From NCBI RefSeq assembly GCF_000768685.1, contig NZ_AVPK01000010.1, positions 1 to 64,000 on the forward strand: a DNA stretch of 64,000 nt, read 5' to 3'. Source of the stretch: Knoellia subterranea KCTC 19937 (lineage in GTDB: Bacteria; Actinomycetota; Actinomycetes; Actinomycetales; Dermatophilaceae). Positions 15,983-25,069 of this stretch are shown here, in pieces (position 1 is the first letter of the stretch; each line of letters begins with the position of its first letter). The translations under genes and the position numbers were made by a program. Below the pieces are notes generated by a model. The model was not told where the DNA came from. It did no database searches and was given only the letters and a program-made list of their open reading frames with translations.

Positions 15983-17007
15983 CGGCACCTCGCTGAAGCA
16001 ACGTTGTAGCCGAGACCACCCGGTGTCGGCCCGGTCGGCAGAAGCAGGTTCTTCACGTCGAACCGGCACAGGTAGAAGTTGAACCAGGAGCCGTAGGTCG
16101 TCGTGCGGGTGATGGTGTTGATCTTGTTCGGAGCACCGGTGATGAACTTCTCGTAGAGCTGCGTGTTGGCGGGCTCGTTGAGGTTCTTGCTGAGGGCGCC
16201 CAGCTGGGCGATGTCGGTCTTGAGGTCCGGGCGGCCGGCAGCGAGGAGTTGCGCGGTCTCGTCGGCGAGCGAGTTGATGTTGGTCAGCGACTCACCGATC
16301 GCCTTGCGGTCGGCGGCGAGGCCGGACACGAAGCGCTGCAGCTGGATGAGGAGTTCACCCAGTGCCGTGTCGTGCTGCTCGACGGTCGTGAGGACGGTCG
16401 TGAGGTTGGTGATGACGCGGCCGATGACCTTGTCACGGTCGGCGAGCGTCGACGTGAGCGAGGCGGTCTGACCGAGCAGGGTGTTGATGTTGCCGCCCTC
16501 GCCCTGGAGGACCGAGATGATCTGGGCCGAGAGCTCGTTGACGTCCTTGGGCGACAGTGCCGCGAAGAGCGGCTTGAAACCGTTGAACAGAACGGTCAGG
16601 TCCAGGGCGGGGTGCGTGCGCTCGAGCGGGATCGTGTCGCCGTCCTTGAGCGGGGTGGCCTCCCCCGGCCCCTGGGTGAGGGCGATGTAGCGCTCGCCCA
16701 CGAGGTTGCGGTACTTGATCGTCGCGACCGTGCCCCGCGTGAGGGTGCTCGACGACAGGACGTCGAAGGTCACGTCGGCGTGTGTGCGGTCCTTCGAGAC
16801 GGCGATGTCCTTGACCGTCCCCACGCGGACACCGGCGATCCGGACCTCGTGGCCCTTGGCCAGTCCGGTGACGTCGGTGAACACCGCCTTGAAGGCATTC
16901 CGGTCGCCGGGCTGGATGTTGGCGATCGTCGCGGCCAGCGTTCCCGTGGCGAGGATCGTCACGAGTGCGAACACGAGGAACTTGATCAGGCTGGGCGTGG
17001 TCTTCAC
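15979..17007 (-). CDS. MceB-type substrate-binding protein
   Basis: Second Mce protein, 342 residues from GTG 17007 (VKTTPSLIKFLVFALVTILA), overlapping the mceA stop as GTGA. Membrane anchor, Mce domain (FKAVFTDVTGLAKGHEVRIA), then helices and the ending FNFYLCRFDVKNLLLPTGPT. A much longer open frame extends upstream into mceA but is out of context for this family. Confidence 0.92.
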   Translation of the reverse strand: MKTTPSLIKFLVFALVTILATGTLAATIANIQPGDRNAFKAVFTDVTGLAKGHEVRIAGVRVGTVKDIAVSKDRTHADVTFDVLSSSTLTRGTVATIKYRNLVGERYIALTQGPGEATPLKDGDTIPLERTHPALDLTVLFNGFKPLFAALSPKDVNELSAQIISVLQGEGGNINTLLGQTASLTSTLADRDKVIGRVITNLTTVLTTVEQHDTALGELLIQLQRFVSGLAADRKAIGESLTNINSLADETAQLLAAGRPDLKTDIAQLGALSKNLNEPANTQLYEKFITGAPNKINTITRTTTYGSWFNFYLCRFDVKNLLLPTGPTPGGLGYNVASARCR

Positions 17008-18317
17008 TGGTTGACCACCGTCCCACGCATCATCGGACCGGCGAGAAGCGTTGCGAGAGAGGCGTCCTCGCCTTCCTTGACCCCCACAAGGGCGCCGACC
17101 AGCTGTTGCTCCTCGGCGGTGCCCGCAAGACCGGAGTCGACCGACGGAATCTGCGCACCCTCGTCCGAGAGGAACATCTGGGGCAGCCCCGAGAACGTCG
17201 CATACGTCGGGGCACCATCGGTGCCATCGTCGAACTTCGACCCCTTGCGCGGCTTCGCCTGACTTCCCGGCGGGTTGTCCGGGAGGCCCTTGCACTCCGG
17301 CGCCCGCTTGTCCCCCCAGGTCGGCTCCTCACCGGGGTGGTAGGCCTCGCGCTGCGGCGGCAGTTCGAGCGTGATGTGGAAGACGCCGTCACGGACGACG
17401 TCGCGCACGCGGGGCAGCCAGTTGACGAGACCCTGGGTGAAGCACGGATAGATCGGTGAGTGCTTGGCCAGCACCTGCAGCGTCGGCCGCTGGACGCGCC
17501 CCACCTGGATGATCCGGTTCTGGTTCGTCTCGAGGAAGCCGGCGGTCGTGTTGGCAAAGCCGGCGGTGCCAGCGAGGAAGCCGGAGAGCTCCTTCTGCTT
17601 CTCGACGATCGTCGCGTTGGTGGTGAGCAACGCCTTCGCCGCGCGAAGCAGGTCAGGTGCCGCGACGGCATACGTGCTGGCCAGGTCGGCAAGACCCGAG
17701 ATGTCCGCCTGGATCGTCGGCATATGGGGGTTGAGCGCGGTGAAGTACTTGTCGACGAGGACGAGGTTCTGGCCGAGCTTCGTGCCGCGACCGTCGAGCG
17801 CCGTCGCGAGCGCGTTGAGCGTCGCCGAGAGCTTCGCCGGGTCGATCGAACGGAGCAGCGGCAACAGGTCGTCGAAGACCTCCTGGAGCTCGATCGCCAC
17901 CGTCGTCCGGTCCTGCGGGATGACGTCACCAGCCCGGATGGCTCGGCCCGGCTGTCCCTCCGGCGGCACGAGGTCGACGTAGCGCTCACCGAAGAGGGTC
18001 TTGGGCAGGAGGCGGGCGCTCACCTTGGCCGGGATGAGGCTGACCATCTCGGGCTTGAGAGCGAGGTGCAGGGTCGCGCCGTTGAGGTCGGAGTCAATGC
18101 TGCGGACCTCACCGACGATGAGGCCGCGGATCTTGACGTCGGACGCCTCCTGGAGCTGGCTGCCGATGCGGTCGGTCTTGAGGGTCACCTCGACGACGTC
18201 GGTGAAGACCTTCTTGAACGACGCGATGGACAACGACAGGAGCAGGGCGACGATGACGATGAACGCCACACCATAGGTGCGGTGTCCCCATCGTCCGAGG
18301 GTCGTGGATCCGGCCAT
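17004..18317 (-). CDS. MceA-type substrate-binding protein
   Basis: First Mce protein, 437 residues, starting MAGSTTLGRWGHRTYGVAFI with one membrane span and an Mce domain (VEVTLKTDRIGSQLQEASDV). Long helical region, then a soluble tail with KFDDGTDGAPTYATFSG. It begins 2 bases after the second YrbE gene ends. Together with MceB-F it should build the periplasm-like conduit of the importer. Confidence 0.92.
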   Translation of the reverse strand: MAGSTTLGRWGHRTYGVAFIVIVALLLSLSIASFKKVFTDVVEVTLKTDRIGSQLQEASDVKIRGLIVGEVRSIDSDLNGATLHLALKPEMVSLIPAKVSARLLPKTLFGERYVDLVPPEGQPGRAIRAGDVIPQDRTTVAIELQEVFDDLLPLLRSIDPAKLSATLNALATALDGRGTKLGQNLVLVDKYFTALNPHMPTIQADISGLADLASTYAVAAPDLLRAAKALLTTNATIVEKQKELSGFLAGTAGFANTTAGFLETNQNRIIQVGRVQRPTLQVLAKHSPIYPCFTQGLVNWLPRVRDVVRDGVFHITLELPPQREAYHPGEEPTWGDKRAPECKGLPDNPPGSQAKPRKGSKFDDGTDGAPTYATFSGLPQMFLSDEGAQIPSVDSGLAGTAEEQQLVGALVGVKEGEDASLATLLAGPMMRGTVVNQ

Positions 18318-18319
18318 GG

Positions 18320-19147
18320 CTATCCCGCGATCCTCACCGTGGCGGTCGCGCCCCAGACCGCGAGCGAGAAGAAGAAGTCCACGAGGTTGACCGCGACGAT
18401 CGAGGTCCGCACCGCCTTGCCGACAGCGACGCCCACACCGGCGGGACCGCCGCTCGCGGTGTAGCCGTAGTAGCAGTGGATCAGGATGATGATCACCGCG
18501 AAGACGAGCACCTTGAGGAACGAATAGAGAATGTCCATCGGCGGTAAGAACAGATGGAAGTAGTGGTCGTAGGTGCCCTTGGACTGCCCGAAGTAGTCAG
18601 TGACGATGAACCTCGTCGCGGCATACGACGAGAGCAGACCGATCACGTAGAGCGGGATGACCGCGACGAAGCCGGCGATCATGCGCGTCGTCACGAGGAA
18701 GGGCAGCGACGGGATGCCCATCACCTCGAGGGCATCAACCTCCTCCGAGATGCGCATGGCTCCGAGCTGCGCGGTGAAGCCACACCCGACCGTCGCCGCG
18801 AGCGCGAGCCCGGCGACGAGCGGAGCGATCTCGCGCGTGTTGAGGTAGGCCGCGAGGAAGCCGGCGAACGCGCCCGTGCCGAGCTGGTTGAGCGAGGAGT
18901 AGCCCTGGAGGCCGACCTGGCTTCCGGTGAAGAAGGCCATGAAGGTCAGCACACCGACGGTGCCACCGATGACGCTCAGGGCGCCGCTGCCGAGGGAGAC
19001 CTCGGCAAGGAGCCGCATGATCTCCTTCTTGTAGCGCCGGAGGGTGCGCGGGCTCCACGCCAGCGAGCGCACGTAGAAGTACATCTGGTCGCTCAGGCTG
19101 TCGAGCAGTTTGCCCGGTCGGCCCGCGAGTTCCTTGACGGTGCTCAT
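18320..19147 (-). CDS. YrbE-type (MlaE family) permease B
   Basis: Integral membrane permease of the Mce importer, 275 residues with about six hydrophobic segments. The family signature EVDALEVMGIPSLPFLVTTR in the cytoplasmic loop is clear. It follows the first permease by 13 bases and precedes mceA by 2 bases. The two permeases presumably pair and are energised by the ATPase upstream. Confidence 0.94.
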   Translation of the reverse strand: MSTVKELAGRPGKLLDSLSDQMYFYVRSLAWSPRTLRRYKKEIMRLLAEVSLGSGALSVIGGTVGVLTFMAFFTGSQVGLQGYSSLNQLGTGAFAGFLAAYLNTREIAPLVAGLALAATVGCGFTAQLGAMRISEEVDALEVMGIPSLPFLVTTRMIAGFVAVIPLYVIGLLSSYAATRFIVTDYFGQSKGTYDHYFHLFLPPMDILYSFLKVLVFAVIIILIHCYYGYTASGGPAGVGVAVGKAVRTSIVAVNLVDFFFSLAVWGATATVRIAG

Positions 19148-19160
19148 GTGTCGTCTCCCC

Positions 19161-19928
19161 TCAGACCTTCTGCGGGACGACTTGGAAGTAGATCGCCGAG
19201 ACGACGAAGTTGATGACGAAGAGCAGCATGAAGGTGATGACGACCGCCTGGTTCACGGCATCACCGACCCCCTTGGGGCCACCGCCAGCCGTCAGTCCCT
19301 TGTAGGACGCCACGATCGCCGCGACCATGCCGAAGAGGACGGCCTTGATCTCCGAGGTCCACAGGTCGGCGAGTTGGGCCAGCGCCGTGAACGACGCGAG
19401 ATAGGCACCCGGGGTCCCACCCTGGATGACGACGTTGAAGAAGTAGCCGCCCGCGACACCGACGACGGACACGAGGCCGTTGAGGAGGAGCGAGACGAGC
19501 ATCGCGGCGAGGACACGCGGCACGACGAGGCGCTGGATCGGGCTGATGCCGAGCACCTCCATCGCGTCGATCTCCTCGCGGATCTTGCGCGACCCGAGGT
19601 CGGCGCAGATCGCCGAGCCACCGGCACCGGCGATGAGCAGCGCCGTGACGATCGGTGAGGCCTCACGCACCACCGCGAGGACCGACGCCGCACCGGTGAA
19701 CGACTGGGCCCCGAGTTGCCGCGTCAGGGTGCCGAGCTGGAGGGCGATGACCGCGCCGAAGGGGATCGACACGAGCGCCGTGGGCACGATCGTCACCGAG
19801 GCGATGAACCAGCACTGCTGGATGAACTCCTTGGTCTGGAACGGCCGCTTCGGCAGCGCACGCAGGACGTCGAGGGCAAGGGCGAAGAGCGCCCCCGCCT
19901 GTTTGATCGGCGAGGTCAACAGATTCAT
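19161..19928 (-). CDS. YrbE-type (MlaE family) permease A
   Basis: First permease of the Mce importer, 255 residues from ATG 19928 (MNLLTSPIKQAGALFALALD), which overlaps the ATPase stop as ATGA. Contains the MlaE-family signature IREEIDAMEVLGISPIQRLV and several membrane spans. A longer upstream open frame reads into the ATPase gene and is rejected. Confidence 0.94.
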   Translation of the reverse strand: MNLLTSPIKQAGALFALALDVLRALPKRPFQTKEFIQQCWFIASVTIVPTALVSIPFGAVIALQLGTLTRQLGAQSFTGAASVLAVVREASPIVTALLIAGAGGSAICADLGSRKIREEIDAMEVLGISPIQRLVVPRVLAAMLVSLLLNGLVSVVGVAGGYFFNVVIQGGTPGAYLASFTALAQLADLWTSEIKAVLFGMVAAIVASYKGLTAGGGPKGVGDAVNQAVVITFMLLFVINFVVSAIYFQVVPQKV

Positions 19929-20914
19929 GAGAGCGCGGCCCGCCCTGCCTCGACGTTCTGGGGGACACCCGGCACACCCGCGTTGCCCGACAGGAAGCTG
20001 CCGGGCGGCGGCACGATGCCGTTGGCGCGGCACCACTCCCCGGCCGGCTTCTCGGCCCGTCGCGGCGTCCCGTCGCTCGTGCCCAGCTGGAGCGGGATCG
20101 GCGGCAGGGGCGGGAGCTCCTTGCCGGACTCGGCCGCGAGCTCATCGGCGTCCTTCTCCTCCGACATGCCGATCGGGCCGACCGTCTGGGCGTTGAGGAA
20201 CTGGCGCACGACCGGCTCCTCGGAGCTGAGCAGCATCTCGCGCGGCCCGAACATCGCGAGGTGCTTGTGATAGAGCAACCCGATGTTGTCGGGCACTGTG
20301 CGGGTCGAGTTGATGTCGTGCGTGACGATGAGGAAGGTCGCGTCGATCTGCGCGTTGAGGTCGATGAAGAGCTGGTTGATGTAGGACGTGCGCACCGGGT
20401 CCAGACCCGAGTCGGGCTCGTCGATGAGGAGGATCTCGGGGTCGAGCACGAGCGCGCGAGCCAGGCCGGCGCGCTTGCGCATTCCGCCGGAGATCTCGCC
20501 CGGCAGCTTGTCCTCGGCGCCGCTCAGACCGACGAGGTCCATCTTCTCGAGGACGATGTTGCGGATGTCGGACTCGGACTTGCGGGTGTGCTCGCGCAGC
20601 GGGAACGCCACGTTGTCATAGAGGTTCATCGACCCGAAGAGCGCGCCGTCCTGGAAGAGGACGCCGAAGAGTTTGCGGACCTCGTAGAGGTCACCCTCCT
20701 TGAGGGTGACAAGGTCCTGGCCCTCGATGATGATCTGCCCCTCGTCGGGCTTGAGCAGGCCCACGAGGGTCTTGAGGAAGACCGACTTGCCGGTGCCCGA
20801 CGGGCCGAGCATGACCGAGATCTCGCCTGCGGGGAGGGTGAGGGTGACGTCGTTCCAGATCTTCTGGGAACCGAAGGACTTGGTCAGTCCGCGCACCTCG
20901 ATCGAGACACCCAT
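19925..20914 (-). CDS. mkl: Mce importer ATPase (Mkl/MlaF type)
   Basis: ABC ATPase of 329 residues that powers the Mce lipid importer. Walker A GPSGTGKS, the family's modified signature ISGGMRKRAGLARAL, and Walker B ILLIDEPDSGLDPV are intact. The C-terminal extension of about 80 residues beyond the ABC domain is Pro- and Glu-rich and specific to this class. First gene of the operon. A 22-base near-palindrome lies about 90 bases upstream. In Mycobacterium tuberculosis mkl also lies near rpoB, so this linkage is old. Confidence 0.93.
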   Translation of the reverse strand: MGVSIEVRGLTKSFGSQKIWNDVTLTLPAGEISVMLGPSGTGKSVFLKTLVGLLKPDEGQIIIEGQDLVTLKEGDLYEVRKLFGVLFQDGALFGSMNLYDNVAFPLREHTRKSESDIRNIVLEKMDLVGLSGAEDKLPGEISGGMRKRAGLARALVLDPEILLIDEPDSGLDPVRTSYINQLFIDLNAQIDATFLIVTHDINSTRTVPDNIGLLYHKHLAMFGPREMLLSSEEPVVRQFLNAQTVGPIGMSEEKDADELAAESGKELPPLPPIPLQLGTSDGTPRRAEKPAGEWCRANGIVPPPGSFLSGNAGVPGVPQNVEAGRAALS

Positions 20915-21000
20915 GCAGCACTCACTCTCCAGCCCGTTGCATGGCCGGGGGGTGCCGTCTCGCGTGACATCCCGAGGCGGCAGTGCAACAGGGCTTCGGC

Positions 21001-21022
21001 GAAGTTACCCCGGGGTTACTTC
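21001..21022. promoter_or_regulatory. Near-perfect palindrome upstream of mce operon
   Basis: GAAGTTACCCC followed directly by GGGGTTACTTC is a 22-base palindrome with one mismatched pair, 87-108 bases upstream of the mkl start. It has the size of a dimeric repressor operator and is the obvious candidate control site for the mce operon. No regulator gene is adjacent. Confidence 0.45.
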
Positions 21023-21079
21023 GGTTTCAAGTCCTCGAAGACAAAGAGCAGCCCACGTCACACTGCCCGAACATCGCAC

Positions 21080-21109
21080 AAGAGCCCCACCCGAACGGGT
21101 GAGGCTCTT
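21080..21109 (-). terminator. Terminator hairpin after upstream lipoprotein gene
   Basis: Arms AAGAGCCcCACCCG and CGGGTGaGGCTCTT (one mismatch) form a strong stem with a short loop 39 bases beyond the lipoprotein stop. It separates that gene from the mce promoter region. Confidence 0.75.
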
Positions 21110-21147
21110 GTGGTTCACGCAGGTGACGGAACGGTCACCCACGTGGC

Positions 21148-21969
21148 TCACATCATGTCGGAGAAGGTCGCCACCTTGTCCGCCGGCGGAGCCGCCACGT
21201 CGACGTCCTCGCCCCAGCCGGAGTAGGTGATCGTCATGGTCGCCTCGGGGCTGCCGGTGATCTTGACGACCGTGGGCAGGTTGTCGGCCCCGATGGTCTG
21301 GCGGACGACCATCGGCGCGGGCGCGGTGGACGGCGTGGGCAGGCTGCCCGTGTCCATGCCCATGTCCTTGAGCTTCTCGGCGGCCAGCTTCTGCTGCTGC
21401 TCCGCCGTCACCGTCATCTCGTAGGTCGTCGTCCCATCCTTGACCTCCACGACCTTGGCCTTGAGGCCCTCGAGGTCGGCCAGCGCAGCGGTGGGGTCTG
21501 CCGACTCCGCCATCTGGGAGAGGGCGGGACCCATCATCTTGCTCATCGGGTCGTCGCCCTTGGGGTCGATCTTGATGAACGTCTTGCCGGCGGGCAGGTC
21601 GTCCATGCCGCCCATGTACATGACGCCGTCGACGAAGAGGATCGTCGCGGCCTCACCGTCGACCGTCGTCTCCATGCGCATCGCGGTCTTGTCGCCGTCG
21701 ACCCGCATCTGACCGGACAGCTTGCCCGCGGCGCTGTCGCCGGTGAACCGGTAGGACTTCTTCTCCTTCATCGCGGTCGCGATGTCGCCGTAGAAGGCCG
21801 ACAGGTCGACCTCGTCGCCGACCTTGCCCTGGGCTGCGCCGTCGGACTTCGCGGTGCTGCCGGTCGTGGACTTCGTGTCCGTCGTGCCGGCGTCGTTCGA
21901 GCCACACGCACCGAGGACGGCGGTGAGCGAGAGCGCGAGAGCAGCGGTGAGTGAACGGTTGAGCTTCAT
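21148..21969 (-). CDS. LppX/LprAFG-like lipoprotein, upstream of mce operon
   Basis: 273-residue lipoprotein from ATG 21969 (MKLNRSLTAALALSLTAVLG), preceded by AGGGGGACTC and followed by lipobox VLGACGSN. The mature region has a Thr/Ser-rich linker, then segments such as ILFVDGVMYMGGMDDLPAGK and FIKIDPKGDDPMSKM that match the layout of the lipoprotein at 9228-9986. The likely family is LppX/LprAFG (envelope lipid carriers); this is from visible pattern only. Flanked by terminators on both sides, so it is probably a single-gene unit. Confidence 0.7.
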   Translation of the reverse strand: MKLNRSLTAALALSLTAVLGACGSNDAGTTDTKSTTGSTAKSDGAAQGKVGDEVDLSAFYGDIATAMKEKKSYRFTGDSAAGKLSGQMRVDGDKTAMRMETTVDGEAATILFVDGVMYMGGMDDLPAGKTFIKIDPKGDDPMSKMMGPALSQMAESADPTAALADLEGLKAKVVEVKDGTTTYEMTVTAEQQQKLAAEKLKDMGMDTGSLPTPSTAPAPMVVRQTIGADNLPTVVKITGSPEATMTITYSGWGEDVDVAAPPADKVATFSDMM

Positions 21970-22035
21970 GAGTCCCCCTGTGGATCCGAATCGAGCCGCC
22001 GAGCGCGGCCCCACAATGCTACCGGTCACACAACG

Positions 22036-22071
22036 CAGCGGCCCGACGCTCCGTGGAACGTCGGGCCGCTG
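22036..22071 (-). terminator. rplKA terminator hairpin
   Basis: Perfect 13-base arms CAGCGGCCCGACG (22036-22048) and CGTCGGGCCGCTG (22059-22071) with a 10-base loop start 16 bases beyond the rplA stop codon. Confidence 0.8.
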
Positions 22072-22086
22072 TGAGCGAGGGTGGAC

Positions 22087-22812
22087 TCAGGCGTCGGCCT
22101 GGGCCTCATCGTCGGCAAGCAGGTTGCGGGTCTTGGTGAAGTCCAGCGGGATGCCAGGACCCATCGTCGTCGACATGGTCGCCTTGCTGATGTAGCGGCC
22201 CTTCGACGCCGACGGCTTCAGACGCAGGACCTCCTCCAGCGCGGCGGCGTAGTTCTCGACGAGCTGCTTCTCGTCGAAGGACGCCTTGCCGATGATGAAG
22301 TGGAGGTTCGCGTGCTTGTCGGCACGGAACTCGATCTTGCCGCCCTTGATGTCGGAGACGGCCTTGGCCGTGTCCATCGTGACGGTGCCGGTCTTCGGGT
22401 TCGGCATGAGACCACGCGGACCGAGGACCTTGCCGAGACGACCGACCTTGCCCATGAGGTCAGGGGTGGCGACGATCGCGTCGAAGTCGAGCCAGCCGCC
22501 GGCAACCTTCTCGAGGAGGTCGTCGGAACCGACGAAGTCGGCGCCGGCCTCGCGGGCGGCGTCAGCCTTGTCGCCGTTGGCGAAGACGAGGACGCGAGCG
22601 GTCTTGCCCGTGCCGTGCGGGAGGTTGACCGTGCCGCGGACCATCTGGTCGGCCTTGCGCGGGTCGATGCCGAGACGCATGGCGACCTCGACGGTCTCGT
22701 CGTACTTGGCCTTCGCGCCCGACTTCGCGAGACGCACGGCCTCGAGCGGGGTGTAGACCTTGTCGGCGCCGATCTTCTCGGCGGACGCGCGGTAGTTCTT
22801 GCTGCGCTTCAT
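22087..22812 (-). CDS. rplA: 50S ribosomal protein L1
   Basis: L1-stalk protein, 241 residues from ATG 22812 ([20 protein letters not shown]), with AGGAG upstream. The conserved block [18 protein letters not shown] and the terminal domain are intact. A longer in-frame extension reads through the hairpin upstream and is rejected. Confidence 0.97.
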   Translation of the reverse strand: MKRSKNYRASAEKIGADKVYTPLEAVRLAKSGAKAKYDETVEVAMRLGIDPRKADQMVRGTVNLPHGTGKTARVLVFANGDKADAAREAGADFVGSDDLLEKVAGGWLDFDAIVATPDLMGKVGRLGKVLGPRGLMPNPKTGTVTMDTAKAVSDIKGGKIEFRADKHANLHFIIGKASFDEKQLVENYAAALEEVLRLKPSASKGRYISKATMSTTMGPGIPLDFTKTRNLLADDEAQADA

Positions 22813-22900
22813 TTCTGCTCCTGGTGATTCAGGGATGGAGTTGTGGTCCGGACCAGCGCTGGCCCTCCCACTCGCCTCTCTCAGGTGAGAAAAGCGATTC

Positions 22901-22939
22901 CGGTATGCCGTCCGCCCGCCTGGGGCGGACGGCATACCG
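22901..22939. terminator. Perfect hairpin built from two inverted copies of the dispersed motif
   Basis: Perfect 17-base arms (22901-22917 and 22923-22939) enclose a 5-base loop. Each arm is CGGTATGCCGTCCGCCC, an extended copy of the dispersed octamer. It lies between rplK and rplA; on the minus strand it is followed by GAATCGCTTTT, so it can attenuate or terminate rplK transcripts. Confidence 0.75.
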
Positions 22940-22963
22940 AACGTTTGTGGTTCCGACTCGGGC

Positions 22964-23398
22964 TCACGCCAGGTCGGTCGTGATGCCCATCTGACGCGCG
23001 GTGCCGGCGATGATCTTCATCGCGGCGTCGACGTCGTTGGCGTTGAGGTCGGGCATCTTGGTCTCGGCGATCTCGCGGACCTGGTCGACCGTGAGGTTCG
23101 CGACCTTGGTCTTGTGCGGCTCGCCGGAGCCCTTCTGGACACCCGCGGCCTTCTTGATCAGCTCGGACGCCGGGGGCGTCTTCGTGATGAAGGTGAAGGA
23201 ACGGTCTTCGAAGACGGTGATGACGACGGGGATGATGTTGCCCCGCTGGTGCTCGGTCGCAGCGTTGTACGCCTTGACGAACTCCATGATGTTGACACCG
23301 TGCTGACCGAGGGCCGGACCGACGGGGGGAGCCGGGGTGGCCGCACCGGCCTGGATCTGCAGGTTGATGTAACCTGCGACCTTCTTCTTGGGAGGCAT
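22964..23398 (-). CDS. rplK: 50S ribosomal protein L11
   Basis: 144 residues, [20 protein letters not shown]. The proline-rich switch ([19 protein letters not shown]) and C-terminal rRNA-binding domain are present. L11 supports GTPase-associated activity and RelA sensing. Standard place between nusG and rplA. Confidence 0.98.
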   Translation of the reverse strand: MPPKKKVAGYINLQIQAGAATPAPPVGPALGQHGVNIMEFVKAYNAATEHQRGNIIPVVITVFEDRSFTFITKTPPASELIKKAAGVQKGSGEPHKTKVANLTVDQVREIAETKMPDLNANDVDAAMKIIAGTARQMGITTDLA

Positions 23399-23468
23399 GC
23401 TCTGTGTTTCCTAACTGGGTGGTGGGCCGACGCCGTGGGCGATGACCCGGTTGCAGTGTTGCCGAGCG

Positions 23469-24455
23469 TCAGATCTTGGCGACCTGGCTGAACGACAGCT
23501 CGACCGGGGTCTCCCGGCCGAAGATGGAGACGAGAACCTTGAGCTTCTGGCTCTCGGCGTTGATCTCGGAGATCGTCGCCGGAAGGGTCTCGAAGGGGCC
23601 GTCCATGACGGTGACGGACTCGCCGACCTCGAAGTCGACGACGGGGGCCTCGGCGGCGGCGCCACCGGCGGCCGGAGCGGACGAACCGGCGGCAGCAGCA
23701 GCGGCTGCAACCTCGAGCTCGGCCGGCTTGATCATCGTGTAGACCTCGTCGAGGCTCAGCGGCACCGGCTGGTGGGCGTTGCCGACGAAGCCGGTGACAC
23801 CGGGCGTGTGGCGCACGGCGCCCCACGACTCGTCGGTGAGGTCCATGCGGACGAGGACGTATCCGGGCATCCGGACGCGACGGACCAGCTTGCGCTGACC
23901 GCTCTTGATCTCGGTGACCTCTTCCATCGGGACCTGGATCTCGAAGATGAAGTCCTCCATGTTGAGGGACTGGATCCGGGTCTCGAGGTTGGTCTTCACG
24001 CGGTTCTCGTAGCCCGCGTAGGAGTGGATGACGTACCAGTCGCCGAACTTGGCGGCCAGCTCCTCCTTGAACGCCTTGATCGGGTCGACGTCGGTCGGGA
24101 CGATGTCGCCGTCCTCGTCGGACTCGGTCGTCGCGGCCTCGAGGGTGGACTGCGCCGGAGCGTCGTCGTCGGAGTCGTCGTCCGCGTCGGCCTCGTGCGA
24201 GTCCTCGGTGATCTCGTCAGCGTCGTCGTCGGACGCGTCGGTCTCGTCAGCCTCGACCTCGCCACCGAAGGCGTCGGCCGCGTCGGACTCGGCGCGCTCG
24301 GTCAGCTCGGACTCAGGGGTGACCTCAGCCTCGACGACCGGACCGCTCTCGGTGTCGACGATGACCTCGTCGACCACGAGGTTCTCGGGGTCGCCCGACA
24401 TCGACGGCACTGCCTCGGCGGCTGAGTCGTTCTGGGACGTCCACTGGTCGGACAC
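23469..24455 (-). CDS. nusG: Transcription termination/antitermination protein NusG
   Basis: 328 residues, long for NusG (about 180 in E. coli). Residues 1 to about 130 are an acidic, low-complexity extension rich in Asp, Glu and Ser. The NGN domain follows ([32 protein letters not shown]), then an Ala-rich insert ([16 protein letters not shown]) and the KOW domain ([20 protein letters not shown] to SFSQVAKI). Acidic extensions are known in actinobacterial NusG; the Ala-rich insert between NGN and KOW is an added feature here. Confidence 0.96.
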   Translation of the reverse strand: MSDQWTSQNDSAAEAVPSMSGDPENLVVDEVIVDTESGPVVEAEVTPESELTERAESDAADAFGGEVEADETDASDDDADEITEDSHEADADDDSDDDAPAQSTLEAATTESDEDGDIVPTDVDPIKAFKEELAAKFGDWYVIHSYAGYENRVKTNLETRIQSLNMEDFIFEIQVPMEEVTEIKSGQRKLVRRVRMPGYVLVRMDLTDESWGAVRHTPGVTGFVGNAHQPVPLSLDEVYTMIKPAELEVAAAAAAAGSSAPAAGGAAAEAPVVDFEVGESVTVMDGPFETLPATISEINAESQKLKVLVSIFGRETPVELSFSQVAKI

Positions 24456-24522
24456 GTGCAGACCTACTTCCTGTGCAGCGTTTGTTTCGGGTGGGGCGGG
24501 CGCAACCTCAACGAGGGCGAAC

Positions 24523-24795
24523 TCAGCCGCCGTTGCCGAAGACGAAGGCGACGAGCTTGCCGAAGCCGAAATCGAGGCCGGACACGAGCGCCATCATCAC
24601 GGTGACGAACACGATGACGACGACCGTGTAGTTCCACAGCTCGGAGCGCGTCGGACGAACGACCTTGCGCAGTTCGTCGAGGATCTGGCTGATGAACAGA
24701 CCCAGGGAGGCGAAGAGCCGTGAAACGGGATTGCGACCGTCCTTCGTGCCCTTGCTCGCACGACGAGCGTCGCGGGACTGGCCCACTTCCGTCAC
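24523..24795 (-). CDS. secE: Preprotein translocase subunit SecE
   Basis: 90 residues with the conserved amphipathic helix ([20 protein letters not shown]) and one membrane span. It is the essential clamp subunit of the SecYEG channel. Located just downstream of tRNA-Trp and upstream of nusG, the classic bacterial arrangement. Confidence 0.97.
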   Translation of the reverse strand: MTEVGQSRDARRASKGTKDGRNPVSRLFASLGLFISQILDELRKVVRPTRSELWNYTVVVIVFVTVMMALVSGLDFGFGKLVAFVFGNGG

Positions 24796-24826
24796 GATTC
24801 CTCTTCTCCGAAATGATCTGAACCTG

Positions 24827-24899
24827 CAGGGCAGGAGGGACTCGAACCCCCAACCGCCGGTTTTGGAGACCGGTGCTCTACCAATTGAGCCACTGCCCT
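24827..24899 (-). tRNA. tRNA-Trp (CCA anticodon)
   Basis: 73-nt cloverleaf: acceptor AGGGCAG/CTGCCCT, anticodon arm CCGGT-CTCCAAA-ACCGG giving anticodon CCA, T-arm with GGTTCGAGTCC. The 3' CCA is not encoded. Position upstream of secE is conserved among actinobacteria. Confidence 0.97.
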
Positions 24900-25069
24900 A
24901 GGAACGCCCCCGTTGGGAGGGAGGTTCCGCAGGTGACCACAGGCATGACGGATCATGGTGCGATCACCGAGGAAACAGCATACGGGACGCCCCGGCCCGA
25001 CGCGAAACCGTCGCGACCGAGGCGCCCCAGGTCAGGTGCCCGACCTGCCAGTGAGGTCAGTGACCTCGA

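Noticed and set aside
24900-25069. Small gene between tRNA-Trp and the nuclease remnant
   Set aside because: No frame with a plausible start, ribosome binding site or domain; only a GCATAC-containing spacer was seen.
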